DNA of 64,000 nt from Melioribacteraceae bacterium (GCA_021647785.1 JAKIUC010000005.1:52472-116471); one strand, 5' to 3'; positions 49,075 to 57,703 are shown, counted from the first letter of the stretch. Translations and numbers: made by a program. Notes: generated from the letters alone by a model not told the origin.

Positions 49075-49351
49075 GGGGCTTCGCATAACCTCAAAACATA
49101 ATACAGCGTTCATTTTGAAATTTGAGTATTGTCCGTTTTTACTCTATTTTTGATGCTACGCCCCCTTGCTTGTAAGGCGTAGCTGCACCTGTATTGTATA
49201 GCGTGTAAAGGTTTCTGTTAATCATAAAACCAATAAATAATGAGCTAAAATCGCAGCATAGTTATCGTTAATCTTTTTATTTTGTCATAGTATCAAACAC
49301 ATTGCTCATTTGTATATAACAAAATGTTTTTTGAAGAAGTTCCTTTTAACC
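49075..49351. other. Gene-free stretch with one hairpin
   Basis: No convincing reading frame on either strand. One stem GCTACGCC/GGCGTAGC (around 49,154-49,184) is visible and a GGGGGCTTCGCATAAC box follows the acyl ligase stop. It looks like decayed intergenic DNA. Confidence 0.4.
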
Positions 49352-49555
49352 TTATTGTCTAAAGCCATCAATTGGTTTTGAAGCAATTCTTTCTAACAGA
49401 TTAAAATAGACTTGCTCCAATTCTATTTCATTTTTAAATTCTACAGTAATTTTATCGTGGTCAGTATAAAAATGAATTTGATTATTTTTATTATCTTTTT
49501 CAACTTTTGTGATATGGTCAAAATTTATTAACTTGTCGCAAACCTCAATCCACAT
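49352..49555 (-). CDS. Hypothetical small protein (67 aa)
   Basis: I do not recognise this family. The protein is soluble, with alternating charged and hydrophobic residues (INFDHITKVEKDNKNNQIHFYTDHDKITVEF) suggesting a beta-sheet fold and a C-terminal helix (LEQVYFNLLERIAS). AAAGGAG with five nt spacing precedes the ATG, which supports translation. It is isolated in a region of repeats and dead genes. Confidence 0.6.
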   Translation of the reverse strand: MWIEVCDKLINFDHITKVEKDNKNNQIHFYTDHDKITVEFKNEIELEQVYFNLLERIASKPIDGFRQ

Positions 49556-49944
49556 ATTAACTCCTTTAATTTGTTAATTTTATTATCGAAAATTGATATG
49601 AGTAGTTTAGAGGAGAGATGTTTTTCATTACTATATCACAATAATTGTTCAATGATACTGCATAAAAATAGAGGTAATTGTGCGGTACCACAACATAAAA
49701 ACCCCTTAAGCTTCAAGGTTTGCAAAAACTATAACGCAATCTTATTCATATGGCTCCTACGGTGCAAATTCCTCACAGAGTCCTACGGACAAAACACAAT
49801 TCCTAAAAAACAAACAAATTCCTCACAAAGTCCTACGGACAAATTACAACACCTAAATTCAAAACTTATTGTTTGTTATTTTGTATTTGAGTATTGAGAT
49901 TTATTTGTTGTTTGGTCATTGTTTTTGGTGCTTTATTTCTTTAC
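49556..49944. other. Gene-free stretch with short repeats
   Basis: An open frame on the plus strand (49571-49897) exists but crosses the two direct repeats at 49765-49843, has no ribosome site and shows no family resemblance. I see no supportable gene. AT-rich stretches near the right end resemble those ahead of the matching repeat at 63789. Confidence 0.5.
49765..49843. repeat. Two direct repeats with a GTCC-TAC-GGAC palindrome
   Basis: The 29-bp unit CAAATTCCTCAC(A)(G/A)AGTCC... occurs at 49765-49793 and 49815-49843, 50 bp apart with one difference. Its core GAGTCCTACGGACAAA also occurs inverted at 52881-52896. It is a small dispersed intergenic repeat. Confidence 0.7.
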
Positions 49945-50004
49945 ATAAAAAACACCTGTCCCGAGTTTTTTTTCGGGAAGGATTTAGTTGTTAATACTAT
50001 AATG
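49945..50004 (+). repeat. Dispersed repeat A, copy 1
   Basis: About 60 bp (ATAAAAAACACCTGTCCCG, then a T-rich loop and CGGGAAGGATTTA, ending near ACTATAAT) is nearly identical to 63789-63848 on the same strand. The CCCG/CGGG hairpin with a long T loop is shared. Copy 1 abuts the toxin scrap at 49999-50019. Confidence 0.75.
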
Positions 50005-50019
50005 AGTCCACATTCTAAT
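49999..50019 (-). pseudogene. C-terminal scrap of a YoeB/Txe-type toxin
   Basis: On the minus strand the seven codons directly downstream of the yefM remnant read IRMWTHY, which is the conserved C-terminal end of YoeB/Txe RNases (RMWTHYE). Everything upstream in the toxin, about 75 residues, is missing, and so is the usual antitoxin tail. A single deletion joining the two genes explains it. Only seven residues support this. Confidence 0.5.
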
Positions 50020-50371
50020 TACTTAGAATAATTTTTATGGTTAGTACTCATTCCATCAACAATAGATTCGCGCATATTTGGAATTGAAAGGAGATAAAGA
50101 GTTTCCTGGATTGCTCGCCAATTATCATCGGATATTAAAACCGCATCTCCTCTTTTTCCGGTAATTTTTATTGGTTCATTTGATAAGTGAGCATCATCAA
50201 TAAGTTTATACCGACAACAAAGTGGTTATCGGAAATTTAAATGCGAAAGTTGTCGGCATATAACAACCAAATCGAAGCTTCGCTCCGAGAACCTCTTTAA
50301 GAGTCTCACAGACAATTTTGGTTGTGTATATAAAGATTTGAACGTGCATTTGTAGCATTTATAGTCTGCAT
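50019..50371 (-). pseudogene. yefM: YefM/Phd antitoxin split by an insertion
   Basis: Codons MQTINATNARSNLY (50371-50330) and LIDDAHLSNEP...ITGKRGDAVLIS...WRAIQETLYLLSIP, ending NYSK and TAA (50204-50019), are the two parts of one YefM antitoxin; joined with one Lys codon they give 76 residues in frame. Between them lies a 118-bp palindromic insertion that brings a stop codon. The target TATA is present on both sides. The partner toxin is also gone, so the locus is dead. Confidence 0.85.
50211..50328. mobile_element. 118-bp MITE-like palindromic element inserted in yefM
   Basis: The element is defined by the interrupted antitoxin: TATA occurs at both junctions (50207-50210 and 50329-50332). 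Its ends carry imperfect inverted repeats (CCGACAACAAA at the left; TTTGGTTGTGTA at the right). Internally it holds two palindromes, arms 50206-50218/50249-50263 and 50259-50273/50315-50330. It encodes no protein, so it must have moved using a transposase elsewhere. Confidence 0.75.
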
Positions 50372-50481
50372 TATTTACTCTAAAAATTTAATAAAGGTAC
50401 GGCATAACGGATGTAAAATCAATTGAATTGAAAAACTTCTGTGTCAAAACTTCTGTGTCTGACTTTCTAAGTAGTCACTAA

Positions 50482-50727
50482 CTATTCGCAATCATCAAGC
50501 CCAAGAAAATCTAACAATTTGTTGTGTGTTTCTGTGGATATTTTCCATTCGTATGTTTTATATACTTGAATTGTGTGGGATATAGATTTATAATATTTTT
50601 GACAGCTACCACAACTTTCAAGATGATGTTTAAGTGCAATACAATGTGGAGAATCAAATTCTTCACCAAGAGAATCACAGATGTGGTTCATCACTTCTTT
50701 ACATGTTGTTTTGTTACTATTTTCCAT
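50482..50727 (-). CDS. Anti-sigma factor, zinc-finger (zf-HC2) type
   Basis: This 81-residue protein has the anti-sigma HxxxCxxC zinc motif (HHLESCGSC, residues 34-42) with an upstream Cys and His, and no transmembrane helix. Such soluble ZAS-domain proteins hold an ECF sigma factor and release it upon redox or metal change. It overlaps the end of the ECF sigma gene by 11 bp, a strong sign of a functional pair. Confidence 0.85.
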   Translation of the reverse strand: MENSNKTTCKEVMNHICDSLGEEFDSPHCIALKHHLESCGSCQKYYKSISHTIQVYKTYEWKISTETHNKLLDFLGLDDCE

Positions 50728-51283
50728 AACTAAAAGTTTTGTTTAATTCATTTCGTAAAAAAGCTCTTGCTCGGTGTAAACGCGATTTAACTGCTGGAAC
50801 CGAGAGACCAATTGCCTTGCCGGTTTCCTCTGTTGAAAATCCTTGAATATCACGCAGCATAAAAACTACTCTGTAATCTGGTGCAAGTTTTTTTATTGCC
50901 TCATCAAGAATTTCTCCAAGTTCACTATTTTCAGCAATTTTGTCCGGAGCTAAATCCCAATCTGTAATATTCTTTACATCAATAAGAGCATCTTCATCAT
51001 CCAATGAAGTATAGATGTGTTTTTTATTACTTCTTGCCATCATCAAACAATGATTTGAAACAACTGTGTAGAGCCAAGTAGAAAGTTTCGATTTTCCGCT
51101 GAATTGTTTAATCGATTTCACCATGCTCAAAAATGTTTCCTGCATGGTGTTTTCAGCTTTCTCTTTATCACGACAGATTTTATAAGCAAAGTTGTAAACT
51201 GTTTGTTCGTACATTTTTACCAGCTTAGCAAGTGCAGCTCTGTCGCCTTCTTGGGCTTTTGCAATTATTTCGTTTTCGTTCAT
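50717..51283 (-). CDS. ECF-type RNA polymerase sigma factor
   Basis: This 188-residue sigma-70 protein has only regions 2 (YNFAYKICRDKEKAENTMQETFLS, LSTWLYTVVSNHCLMMAR) and 4 (LAPDYRVVFMLRDIQGFSTEETGKAIGLSVPAVKSRLHRAR). The overlapping zinc-finger anti-sigma gene suggests control of an oxidative or metal stress regulon. Its target promoters are not visible in this window. Confidence 0.93.
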   Translation of the reverse strand: MNENEIIAKAQEGDRAALAKLVKMYEQTVYNFAYKICRDKEKAENTMQETFLSMVKSIKQFSGKSKLSTWLYTVVSNHCLMMARSNKKHIYTSLDDEDALIDVKNITDWDLAPDKIAENSELGEILDEAIKKLAPDYRVVFMLRDIQGFSTEETGKAIGLSVPAVKSRLHRARAFLRNELNKTFSYGK

Positions 51284-51344
51284 CAGTTTGATGTAAGTTT
51301 ATTTGAAAAGATTCACTAGTTGAAAATAGAACAAATCAATCAAA

Positions 51345-52787
51345 TCATTTTTGTTCATCCAATTTCTTTTTAAGCAATTCATTAACAGCTTTTGGGTTTG
51401 CTTTTCCTTGTGTGGCTTTCATCACCTGTCCTACAAAAAATCCTACTACTGTCTCTTTACCACCAACATATTGTTGAACTTGTGGTTGGTTGGTTGCAAT
51501 TATTTCATCAATTATTTTTTCTATTTCTGATGTATCTGTAATTTGAACTAGATTTTTCTCTTTTACTATTTTTGCAGGGTCTTCATTTGTTTGTAACATT
51601 TCAGGAAAAACATCTTTTGCAATTTTCCCGCTAATTGTATTATTGTTTATTAACTCAATTAGTTTCCCAATGTTTTCAGCGGAGATAGGGAAGTCTGAAA
51701 TCTCAATTTTCTCTTCATTTACAACTTTAAGCACATCTCCCATAATCCAGTTACTTGCAGATTTGTAATCGTTAGTTACTGTAATTGCACGCTCGTAATA
51801 ATCGGCAAGCGGACGGTTACTTGTAAGTATTTCTGCATCATATTCCGGAATTTTATATTCTGCTACAAATCTATTTTTTCGTGCTTCCGGAAGTTCTGGT
51901 AAATTTTTTGCAATTTCATTTTTCCATTCTTCATCAATAATAATTGGCATTAAATCTGGTTCCGGAAAGTAGCGATAGTCGTGTGATTCTTCTTTGCTCC
52001 GCATCGGAAAAACATTCTCTAAATCTGCATCCCATAGTAGTGTTTGCTGAGTTATTTTCCCACCATCTTCAATAATATCAACTTGTCTCGCTATCTCAAC
52101 ATTAATTGCTTTCTCAACATTTTTAAAAGAGTTCATATTTTTAACTTCTGTTTTTGTGCCAAGTTCGGTTTCACCTTTTAATCGGATAGAAATATTTGCA
52201 TCGCAGCGGAGAGAGCCTTCTTCCATATTGCCGTCACAAATATCGAGGTAGGTTAAAATCTGTTTCATTTTTGTGAGATAGAGATATGCCTCTTCTGCCG
52301 ACCGCATAACTGGTTCACTCACAATTTCAATTAGCGGAACACCAGTCCTGTTAAGGTCAACAAGTGTTTCTGCACCTTTATCGTGTATCGATTTACCTGC
52401 ATCCTCTTCCATGTGAATGCGTGTAATATCAAGTCGGCGTTCTTCACCGGCAGATGTTACAACATCAAGATATCCATTTTCACAAATTGGTTCATCAAAT
52501 TGGCTTGTCTGCCAGCCCTTTGGTGAATCGGGGTAGAAATAATTTTTACGTGCAAATATTGAACGCTCTTTTATTTCGTGATTAGTTGCAAGTCCCATAA
52601 GAACTGCGTACTCAACAACTTTCTTATTCAATACTGGTAACACACCCGGATGCCCAAGGCAAACGGGACAAACATTTGAATTTGGGTTGCTCCCAAATTT
52701 TGTGGAACATCCGCAAAATATTTTTGATTCTGTTGATAGCTGTGCGTGTACTTCGAGACCAATTACTACTTCATATTTTGAATTCAT
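51345..52787 (-). CDS. gatB: Asp-tRNA(Asn)/Glu-tRNA(Gln) amidotransferase subunit B
   Basis: This 480-residue subunit activates Glu-tRNA(Gln) or Asp-tRNA(Asn) for amidation with GatA and GatC. EVVIGLEVHAQLSTESKIFC, the zinc-type FGSNPNSNVCPVCLGHPGVLPVLN, GSLRCDANISIR and the C-terminal YqeY-like VGFFVGQVMKATQGKANPKAVNELL are present. It is upstream of the ECF sigma gene by 61 nt on the same strand. Its presence suggests that the tRNA-Gln at 25,001 may be charged by the indirect pathway. Confidence 0.97.
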   Translation of the reverse strand: MNSKYEVVIGLEVHAQLSTESKIFCGCSTKFGSNPNSNVCPVCLGHPGVLPVLNKKVVEYAVLMGLATNHEIKERSIFARKNYFYPDSPKGWQTSQFDEPICENGYLDVVTSAGEERRLDITRIHMEEDAGKSIHDKGAETLVDLNRTGVPLIEIVSEPVMRSAEEAYLYLTKMKQILTYLDICDGNMEEGSLRCDANISIRLKGETELGTKTEVKNMNSFKNVEKAINVEIARQVDIIEDGGKITQQTLLWDADLENVFPMRSKEESHDYRYFPEPDLMPIIIDEEWKNEIAKNLPELPEARKNRFVAEYKIPEYDAEILTSNRPLADYYERAITVTNDYKSASNWIMGDVLKVVNEEKIEISDFPISAENIGKLIELINNNTISGKIAKDVFPEMLQTNEDPAKIVKEKNLVQITDTSEIEKIIDEIIATNQPQVQQYVGGKETVVGFFVGQVMKATQGKANPKAVNELLKKKLDEQK

Positions 52788-52884
52788 ATCACTTAAAAAT
52801 TACTTCTAAAAATTTGAAAACCAAATATAGTGATAATTGAAAAAAGAAATTTAGAGAGTGGCGTAAGGGGCTATATTTATTTTG

Positions 52885-52970
52885 TCCGTAGGACTCATTA
52901 GGAGATGTGCTGGGAGTTTTTCAACAAATGGGAGATAGAGTATTAACCTTCTCTTAGTGAGTCCTTCGGA
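52885..52970. repeat. Imperfect inverted repeat upstream of gatB
   Basis: Arms 52885-52904 and 52951-52970 match at 17 of 20 positions when inverted (TCCGTAGGACTCATTAGGAG against CTCTTAGTGAGTCCTTCGGA). TTTGTCCGTAGGACTC at its left edge is the reverse complement of the repeat core at 49778-49793. It lies in the 258-nt gene-free gap between gatB and the small membrane protein. Confidence 0.6.
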
Positions 52971-53045
52971 TAAGGTTTTTTGTAATGCATTAAGCACTTA
53001 ATTTCTATTGCATGATCTCCGTTTAATTTATTGCAAAGTACATTC

Positions 53046-53408
53046 TCACCAGCATAATATTATTAAATCAAAGAACCCGCACATTGCAGACCCTAAAATA
53101 ATTGTCCACGATATCCAATCTTTAAATTCATTGTTTTTGTGTTTAAGATATAATACGTGAAGCCCGAGGTGAAGAATTAGAAAAATATCGAAACCCATTC
53201 TAAATGTTTCAATATCTGAACTGCTCGTTAGCTGCCAAACCAGAAAATAGAATATCGGTATGTGAGCAAAAAGAAAAATGATATATCCGGTTTTATCTTT
53301 TAGCAGCGAAAGTCCAGGAAATATCCTCCATTCTTTACAACGAATTGCATCCATTTCGTGTATCAATATTAGAGATAGTCCAATAAGGAAAATACTATTG
53401 TCAATCAT
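53046..53408 (-). CDS. Small membrane protein, DUF6713-like
   Basis: This 120-residue protein has three or four transmembrane segments. Its start (LSLILIHEMDAIRCKEWRIFPGL) with a His-Glu-x-Asp-Ala and Glu-Trp pattern resembles the DUF6713 membrane family, although I hold that name with moderate confidence. It lies 30 nt downstream of the molybdopterin oxidoreductase gene and could be co-transcribed with it. No function is known. Confidence 0.65.
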   Translation of the reverse strand: MIDNSIFLIGLSLILIHEMDAIRCKEWRIFPGLSLLKDKTGYIIFLFAHIPIFYFLVWQLTSSSDIETFRMGFDIFLILHLGLHVLYLKHKNNEFKDWISWTIILGSAMCGFFDLIILCW

Positions 53409-53438
53409 AATAATTTATATTCTTCTATTTATTAAATT

Positions 53439-55598
53439 TTACTTTGTAATTTTTACCCAAACCAATTTATAGGCAGGGGTTAAGCTTCTTGGATCGGTTG
53501 TAGTTGGCACTAAAATATTGGATTCGGGATAATAGGTAGCAATGTTTCCACGAGGGATATCAAATTCTCGAACTACAATTTTTTCCATTTTCCCAACGGC
53601 AGATTCCAAGGTAACGAAATCGTTCTCTTGCAATCCTTTATTTGTAATATCATCTCTATTCATCAACACTATCCAGCGGCTTGTTTGCTCTCTGTAGAGG
53701 TCTTCTTCTTCATATATTATTGAATTGAACTGTCCTTCACTTCTAACAGTCATCATACGAAATTCTCCTTCGCCTCCTTTCAGTGTAGGTATTGAGCATA
53801 CTTTAAAATTTGCTTTACCATTGCGAGTTGCAAAACGGGCTTGATGAAGTACCCTGCCTGAAATATGAAACTCCTCTTTGATTTTTTCAATCTCACTCAT
53901 TTTTTCAAATCCGGGAACTATTTGTGCTATAAACTTTCGCAAGTTTTGATGCTGTTTTAATTTTCCAAAGTCAACGGGATTATTTCCGAGAACTTTTTCT
54001 GCAATGTTACTAATAATTTCAACTTCTGAACGCACATTATTTAGTCTAACAATTCCGCCATCGCTCATTCTAACAAAATTGAACATCGATTCTTGAGTTG
54101 TTTTCTGCTCTTCCTCATCCCTGGCAGCTACCGGAAGAATTATGACTTCTTTTTCTACTCCATAAAAATGACTTTGGTTTAATGTAGTGTTCAAAAAAAC
54201 TTTTAATGGAATGTTGTTTAAAGCCTTCTCAGTAAATTGCGTATCAGGGTTGGCATCGTAAAGGTTTCCTCCCAATAAAAAAGCTAAATCAATTTTCCCA
54301 TCGTAGGATGCCTGCATGCAAGACAATGTATCCATACCCGGAGTAGTAGGTAGTTTAACGCCAAAGTGTTTTTCAATATTTCCAAAAACTTTCTGCTTCA
54401 ATGCAGGTGTTACACCAACCGAGCTAATTCCCTGAACATTACTATGACCTCGTAATGGGAGCAACCCCGCATTACGCTTGCCAATCATTCCACGCAGCAA
54501 AGCAAGATTAACAATCGATTCAACATTCTCCACCCCATGTTCGTGGTGTGTAATTCCCATTGCCCAAGAGAAAATAACATTTTTTGAATTTCCATAAATC
54601 TCTGCTATTTGCTCTATCCTCTTTTTTGAAATACCAGAATTTGAAACTATGTTTCCCCATTCTGTATTTCTAATATCATCTAAATAATCTTCATTTCCAT
54701 TTGTAAAATTTTCCATAAACTGAACATCGTGTTTTCCTCTTTCTACCACTGCTTTGGCTATCCCTTTCAGAATTGCAATATCCCCTCCAATTTGAACTTG
54801 GATATACTCGGAAGCAATTGAACTCCCACCATTTAACATAGATTTAATATCTGATGGAATTGCAAATTTTACCAATCCCTTTTCTCTCGCTGGGTTTATA
54901 ACAATTACATTTCCTCCACGCCTACGGCAATAAAGGAGTTGGCGTATAAAGCGAGGGTGGTTTGAGGCTGGGTTTGCACCTATAACAAAAATTAAATCTG
55001 CTTTTTCAAGATCTTCAAGTTGAACAGTTGCAGTCCCTGTTCCTATTGTAGCACCCATACCTACGCCAGAAGCTTGATGACAATAATAAGAACAATTGTT
55101 GATGTTATTTGTACCGTACATGCGGGCAAAGAGTTGCAATAAAAACGCAGCTTCATTTGAAGAACGCCCCGAGCTATAAAAAAAACTTCGCTCTGGTGGA
55201 GTTACCTTAAATTGATTCACAATTTTTTTGATTGCCTGCTCCCACGAAATTACGGAATAATGGGAATCACCTTCAGCTTTATAAAGTGGAGAATTTATGC
55301 GTCCGCTCCGCTCCAATAATCTTGCTGATGTTTTTCTAAAATCATTAATACTTTTTTCGATAAACAGTTTATTTGGAATAGGAGGTTGAATATCTGTGAT
55401 TTGAGCTTGAAAACTTTTTTTGCAAACTTCGGGGAATTTTCCCATTTCGTTTACCATACCTCCGTTTTGTCCACCCATACCAAGAGCACATGTTTTACAT
55501 GAATTTTTAGAGAATATTGCCCGAAACATTTTTTGGAACCCAACCACATACGATGCTTTCAGGGCATATTTAATTGCTTTTAAACCGCCACCAATCAT
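53439..55598 (-). CDS. FdhF/YdeP-family molybdopterin oxidoreductase
   Basis: This 719-residue protein belongs to the formate-dehydrogenase-like DMSO reductase superfamily, YdeP subgroup. The N-terminus carries NSCKTCALGMGGQNGGM (Cys34, Cys37) and a third Cys59, but not the four-Cys Fe-S site of true FdhF. SSGRSSNEAAFL, NCSYYCHQASGVGMGATIG, IFVIGANPASNHPRF and INPAREKGL form the bis-MGD binding core. The usual Sec/Cys ligand position is not obvious. It follows a sigma-54 activator and hyp genes, suggesting formate or H2 metabolism, but the substrate cannot be fixed from sequence. Confidence 0.9.
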   Translation of the reverse strand: MIGGGLKAIKYALKASYVVGFQKMFRAIFSKNSCKTCALGMGGQNGGMVNEMGKFPEVCKKSFQAQITDIQPPIPNKLFIEKSINDFRKTSARLLERSGRINSPLYKAEGDSHYSVISWEQAIKKIVNQFKVTPPERSFFYSSGRSSNEAAFLLQLFARMYGTNNINNCSYYCHQASGVGMGATIGTGTATVQLEDLEKADLIFVIGANPASNHPRFIRQLLYCRRRGGNVIVINPAREKGLVKFAIPSDIKSMLNGGSSIASEYIQVQIGGDIAILKGIAKAVVERGKHDVQFMENFTNGNEDYLDDIRNTEWGNIVSNSGISKKRIEQIAEIYGNSKNVIFSWAMGITHHEHGVENVESIVNLALLRGMIGKRNAGLLPLRGHSNVQGISSVGVTPALKQKVFGNIEKHFGVKLPTTPGMDTLSCMQASYDGKIDLAFLLGGNLYDANPDTQFTEKALNNIPLKVFLNTTLNQSHFYGVEKEVIILPVAARDEEEQKTTQESMFNFVRMSDGGIVRLNNVRSEVEIISNIAEKVLGNNPVDFGKLKQHQNLRKFIAQIVPGFEKMSEIEKIKEEFHISGRVLHQARFATRNGKANFKVCSIPTLKGGEGEFRMMTVRSEGQFNSIIYEEEDLYREQTSRWIVLMNRDDITNKGLQENDFVTLESAVGKMEKIVVREFDIPRGNIATYYPESNILVPTTTDPRSLTPAYKLVWVKITK

Positions 55599-55642
55599 TT
55601 TTTTTATCTTTTAAAATATTTGCTGAAGATACTTAATCTAAA

Positions 55643-55663
55643 ATATTTGTACTATTCAAATAT
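55643..55663 (-). promoter_or_regulatory. Palindrome upstream of the oxidoreductase gene
   Basis: ATATTTG and CAAATAT form perfect 7-bp arms around TACTATT in the 84-nt gap, about 45-65 nt before the oxidoreductase start. It could be an activator or repressor site; no convincing -24/-12 GG...GC promoter was seen next to it. Position and symmetry are the only support. Confidence 0.3.
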
Positions 55664-55682
55664 CACAAAACCACTTTTTAAA

Positions 55683-56639
55683 CTAACCGTTTATCTTTTT
55701 TATTTTATCCCTGAATGTAGAAATATTTAGCCCTAACATTTTTGCCGCTTGTGTTTTGTTTCCATCTGTTCTTTCCAAAGCTTCATTAATAAGATTTTGT
55801 TCAAGACATTTTATTAAATCTTCAAAGCAAATATTATCCTCAATAAAACAACTTTTACACGCTTTAATAATGTTATCAAATGGGTTTTCGTCACTAATAT
55901 CCAGAGGTAAATCTTTAACAAGAACTTCATCATCAACCAGTAGTGCAAGCCTTTGAATAATATTTCGTAATTCTCTTACGTTCCCGGGCCATGAGTAATT
56001 AATGAGTTTTGAAGTAGCTTCCTTTGAAATATTTACAGTTTTATTTGGAAAGTAGTGCTTGAAAAAATGATTGATAAGTAATGGTATATCATCCTTCCTA
56101 TTTCTGAGTGGAGGAATTCTAACAGGAACTCCATTTATTCTGTAAAATAGATCGGACCTAAAAAGTTTTTTATTTACCATCTCTTTTAATTCTACTTTTG
56201 AAGCTGTTATTAATCTTACATCAACGGGAATTGTGGATGTGCTGCCAACTTTTAATAGTTCACCGGATTCTAAGATTCGCAGCATTTTTTTTTGAATTTG
56301 AATAGGTACATCATCAATATCGTCAAGGAAAATGCTTCCTTTATGTGCAATTTCAAATAGCCCTTTTTTTTCTGTTGAAGCACTGGTAAATGAACCTCGC
56401 ACATGCCCGAACAATTCGCTTTCAAGTAATTCTGCAGGTAAGGCAGAGAGACTAATTTTAACAAATGTTTGGTCTGCACGGGGACTTGTGCGGTGTATAT
56501 ACTCCGCAAATATTTCCTTTCCGGTTCCGGTTTCACCAATAATTAAAATGGGTGTGTTTGAAGCAACTACTTTGTCAACACGCTTTATTAACTGACGCAT
56601 CTCCTCGTTTTGTGTAATAATTGATAATGTTTTGTTCAT
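55683..56639 (-). CDS. Sigma-54-dependent activator without receiver domain, Cys-cluster linker
   Basis: This 318-residue AAA+ protein has Walker A GETGTGKE (35-42), Walker B IFLDDIDD (103-110), DLFYRINGVPVRIPPLR and a Fis-type C-terminal helix-turn-helix (KTQAAKMLGLNISTFRDKI). No N-terminal sensor is present. The sigma-54-contact loop reads GSFTSA (82-87), not GAFTGA. All four cysteines of the protein lie in the linker between AAA+ and HTH as C-x2-C-x6-C-x6-C (261, 264, 271, 278), which could bind a metal or Fe-S cluster. It sits between hypE and the oxidoreductase and probably regulates them. Confidence 0.88.
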   Translation of the reverse strand: MNKTLSIITQNEEMRQLIKRVDKVVASNTPILIIGETGTGKEIFAEYIHRTSPRADQTFVKISLSALPAELLESELFGHVRGSFTSASTEKKGLFEIAHKGSIFLDDIDDVPIQIQKKMLRILESGELLKVGSTSTIPVDVRLITASKVELKEMVNKKLFRSDLFYRINGVPVRIPPLRNRKDDIPLLINHFFKHYFPNKTVNISKEATSKLINYSWPGNVRELRNIIQRLALLVDDEVLVKDLPLDISDENPFDNIIKACKSCFIEDNICFEDLIKCLEQNLINEALERTDGNKTQAAKMLGLNISTFRDKIKKING

Positions 56640-56656
56640 ATTTTATTACTCACTTA

Positions 56657-57703
56657 TTAACAAATTCTTGGCAACTGTTCTCCGGAAATCATATCTACAA
56701 TTCTGTTGGTTCCAATTGATGTTTTCATCACAACTCTTTTTGGGTGGTCTTCCACAACTTTTCCAATAATTTTTGAATCTTTCCCGAATGGGTGAGAGAG
56801 CATTTTTTCCAATACTTCCTCCGCATCATTGCAATCGACAAATGCAAGCAACTTACCTTCGTTGGCAATATACAGAGGGTCTAATCCAAGTATTTCGCAT
56901 GCACCATTTACTTGTTCGTTTATCGGTATTTTATCTTCATAAATTTCTATTCCAAAATTTGATGAATCTGCAATTTCATTCAATGTAGTTGCAATACCGC
57001 CTCTCGTTGCATCACGCATTGTATGAATATTTTTTGAAGTATTAATCATTAAATTAATTAGACCATTTAACGGAGCTAAGTCGCTTACAATTTCAGTCTC
57101 AAATTCCAATCCTTCGCGGGCGGACATGATTGCAACTCCGTGGTCAGCAATTTTTCCATTTAGAATTATTACATCTCCAGGTTTGCAATTTTTAGGTGAG
57201 ATATTAATACCATCATAAACAGTACCTACGCCAGAGGTGTTAATAAATATTTTATCACCTTTCCCTCTCTCTACTACCTTTGTATCGCCAGTAACAATTT
57301 GAACTCCGGCTTTATCAGCAGCTTCTTTCATTGAAACAACAATTTTCCATAAATCTTCTATCGGAAGTCCTTCTTCAATTATAAAGCCTGCTGATAGATA
57401 TAAAGGTTTTGCTCCAGCAACAGAGAGGTCATTTACAGTTCCATATATCGCAATCTCTCCAATATTTCCTCCAGGAAAAAATATAGGCTGCACTACATAA
57501 GAATCTGTTGTGAAAGCAAGTTTTGAAGAATCGATTTCAAAGAGTGCACTATCACCTTGCTGGTTCAGCAAAGAGTTATCGAATTGAGAAATGAAAATTT
57601 TCTCAATCAGGTTGTGCATTAATTTTCCGCCACCGCCGTGGGCAAGTAAAACTTTATCGTATTCATTTTTTGGTATTGGGCAGGTTAAGTCTAATTTACT
57701 CAT
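56657..57703 (-). CDS. hypE: Hydrogenase maturation protein HypE
   Basis: This ~348-residue HypE dehydrates the carbamoyl group, carried on its C-terminal Cys, to the cyanide ligand of NiFe hydrogenase. LLAHGGGGKLMHNLIEKIF, MRDATRGGIATTLNEIA and the C-terminal PRIC with the acceptor Cys are intact. The start at 57703 (MSKLDLTCPIP) matches the family; an ATG at 57733 would add ten residues. It is separated from hypD by 308 nt filled with palindromes. Confidence 0.96.
   Translation of the reverse strand: MSKLDLTCPIPKNEYDKVLLAHGGGGKLMHNLIEKIFISQFDNSLLNQQGDSALFEIDSSKLAFTTDSYVVQPIFFPGGNIGEIAIYGTVNDLSVAGAKPLYLSAGFIIEEGLPIEDLWKIVVSMKEAADKAGVQIVTGDTKVVERGKGDKIFINTSGVGTVYDGINISPKNCKPGDVIILNGKIADHGVAIMSAREGLEFETEIVSDLAPLNGLINLMINTSKNIHTMRDATRGGIATTLNEIADSSNFGIEIYEDKIPINEQVNGACEILGLDPLYIANEGKLLAFVDCNDAEEVLEKMLSHPFGKDSKIIGKVVEDHPKRVVMKTSIGTNRIVDMISGEQLPRIC

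Noticed and set aside
49075..49351. Integron attC-like site (GGGGGCTTCGCATAAC box and GCTACGCC hairpin)
   Set aside because: The core RYYYAAC/GTTRRRY pair and cassette structure are not present, and no integrase is in view.
49571..49897. 108-residue plus-strand protein
   Set aside because: It runs through direct repeats, lacks a ribosome site and resembles no family.
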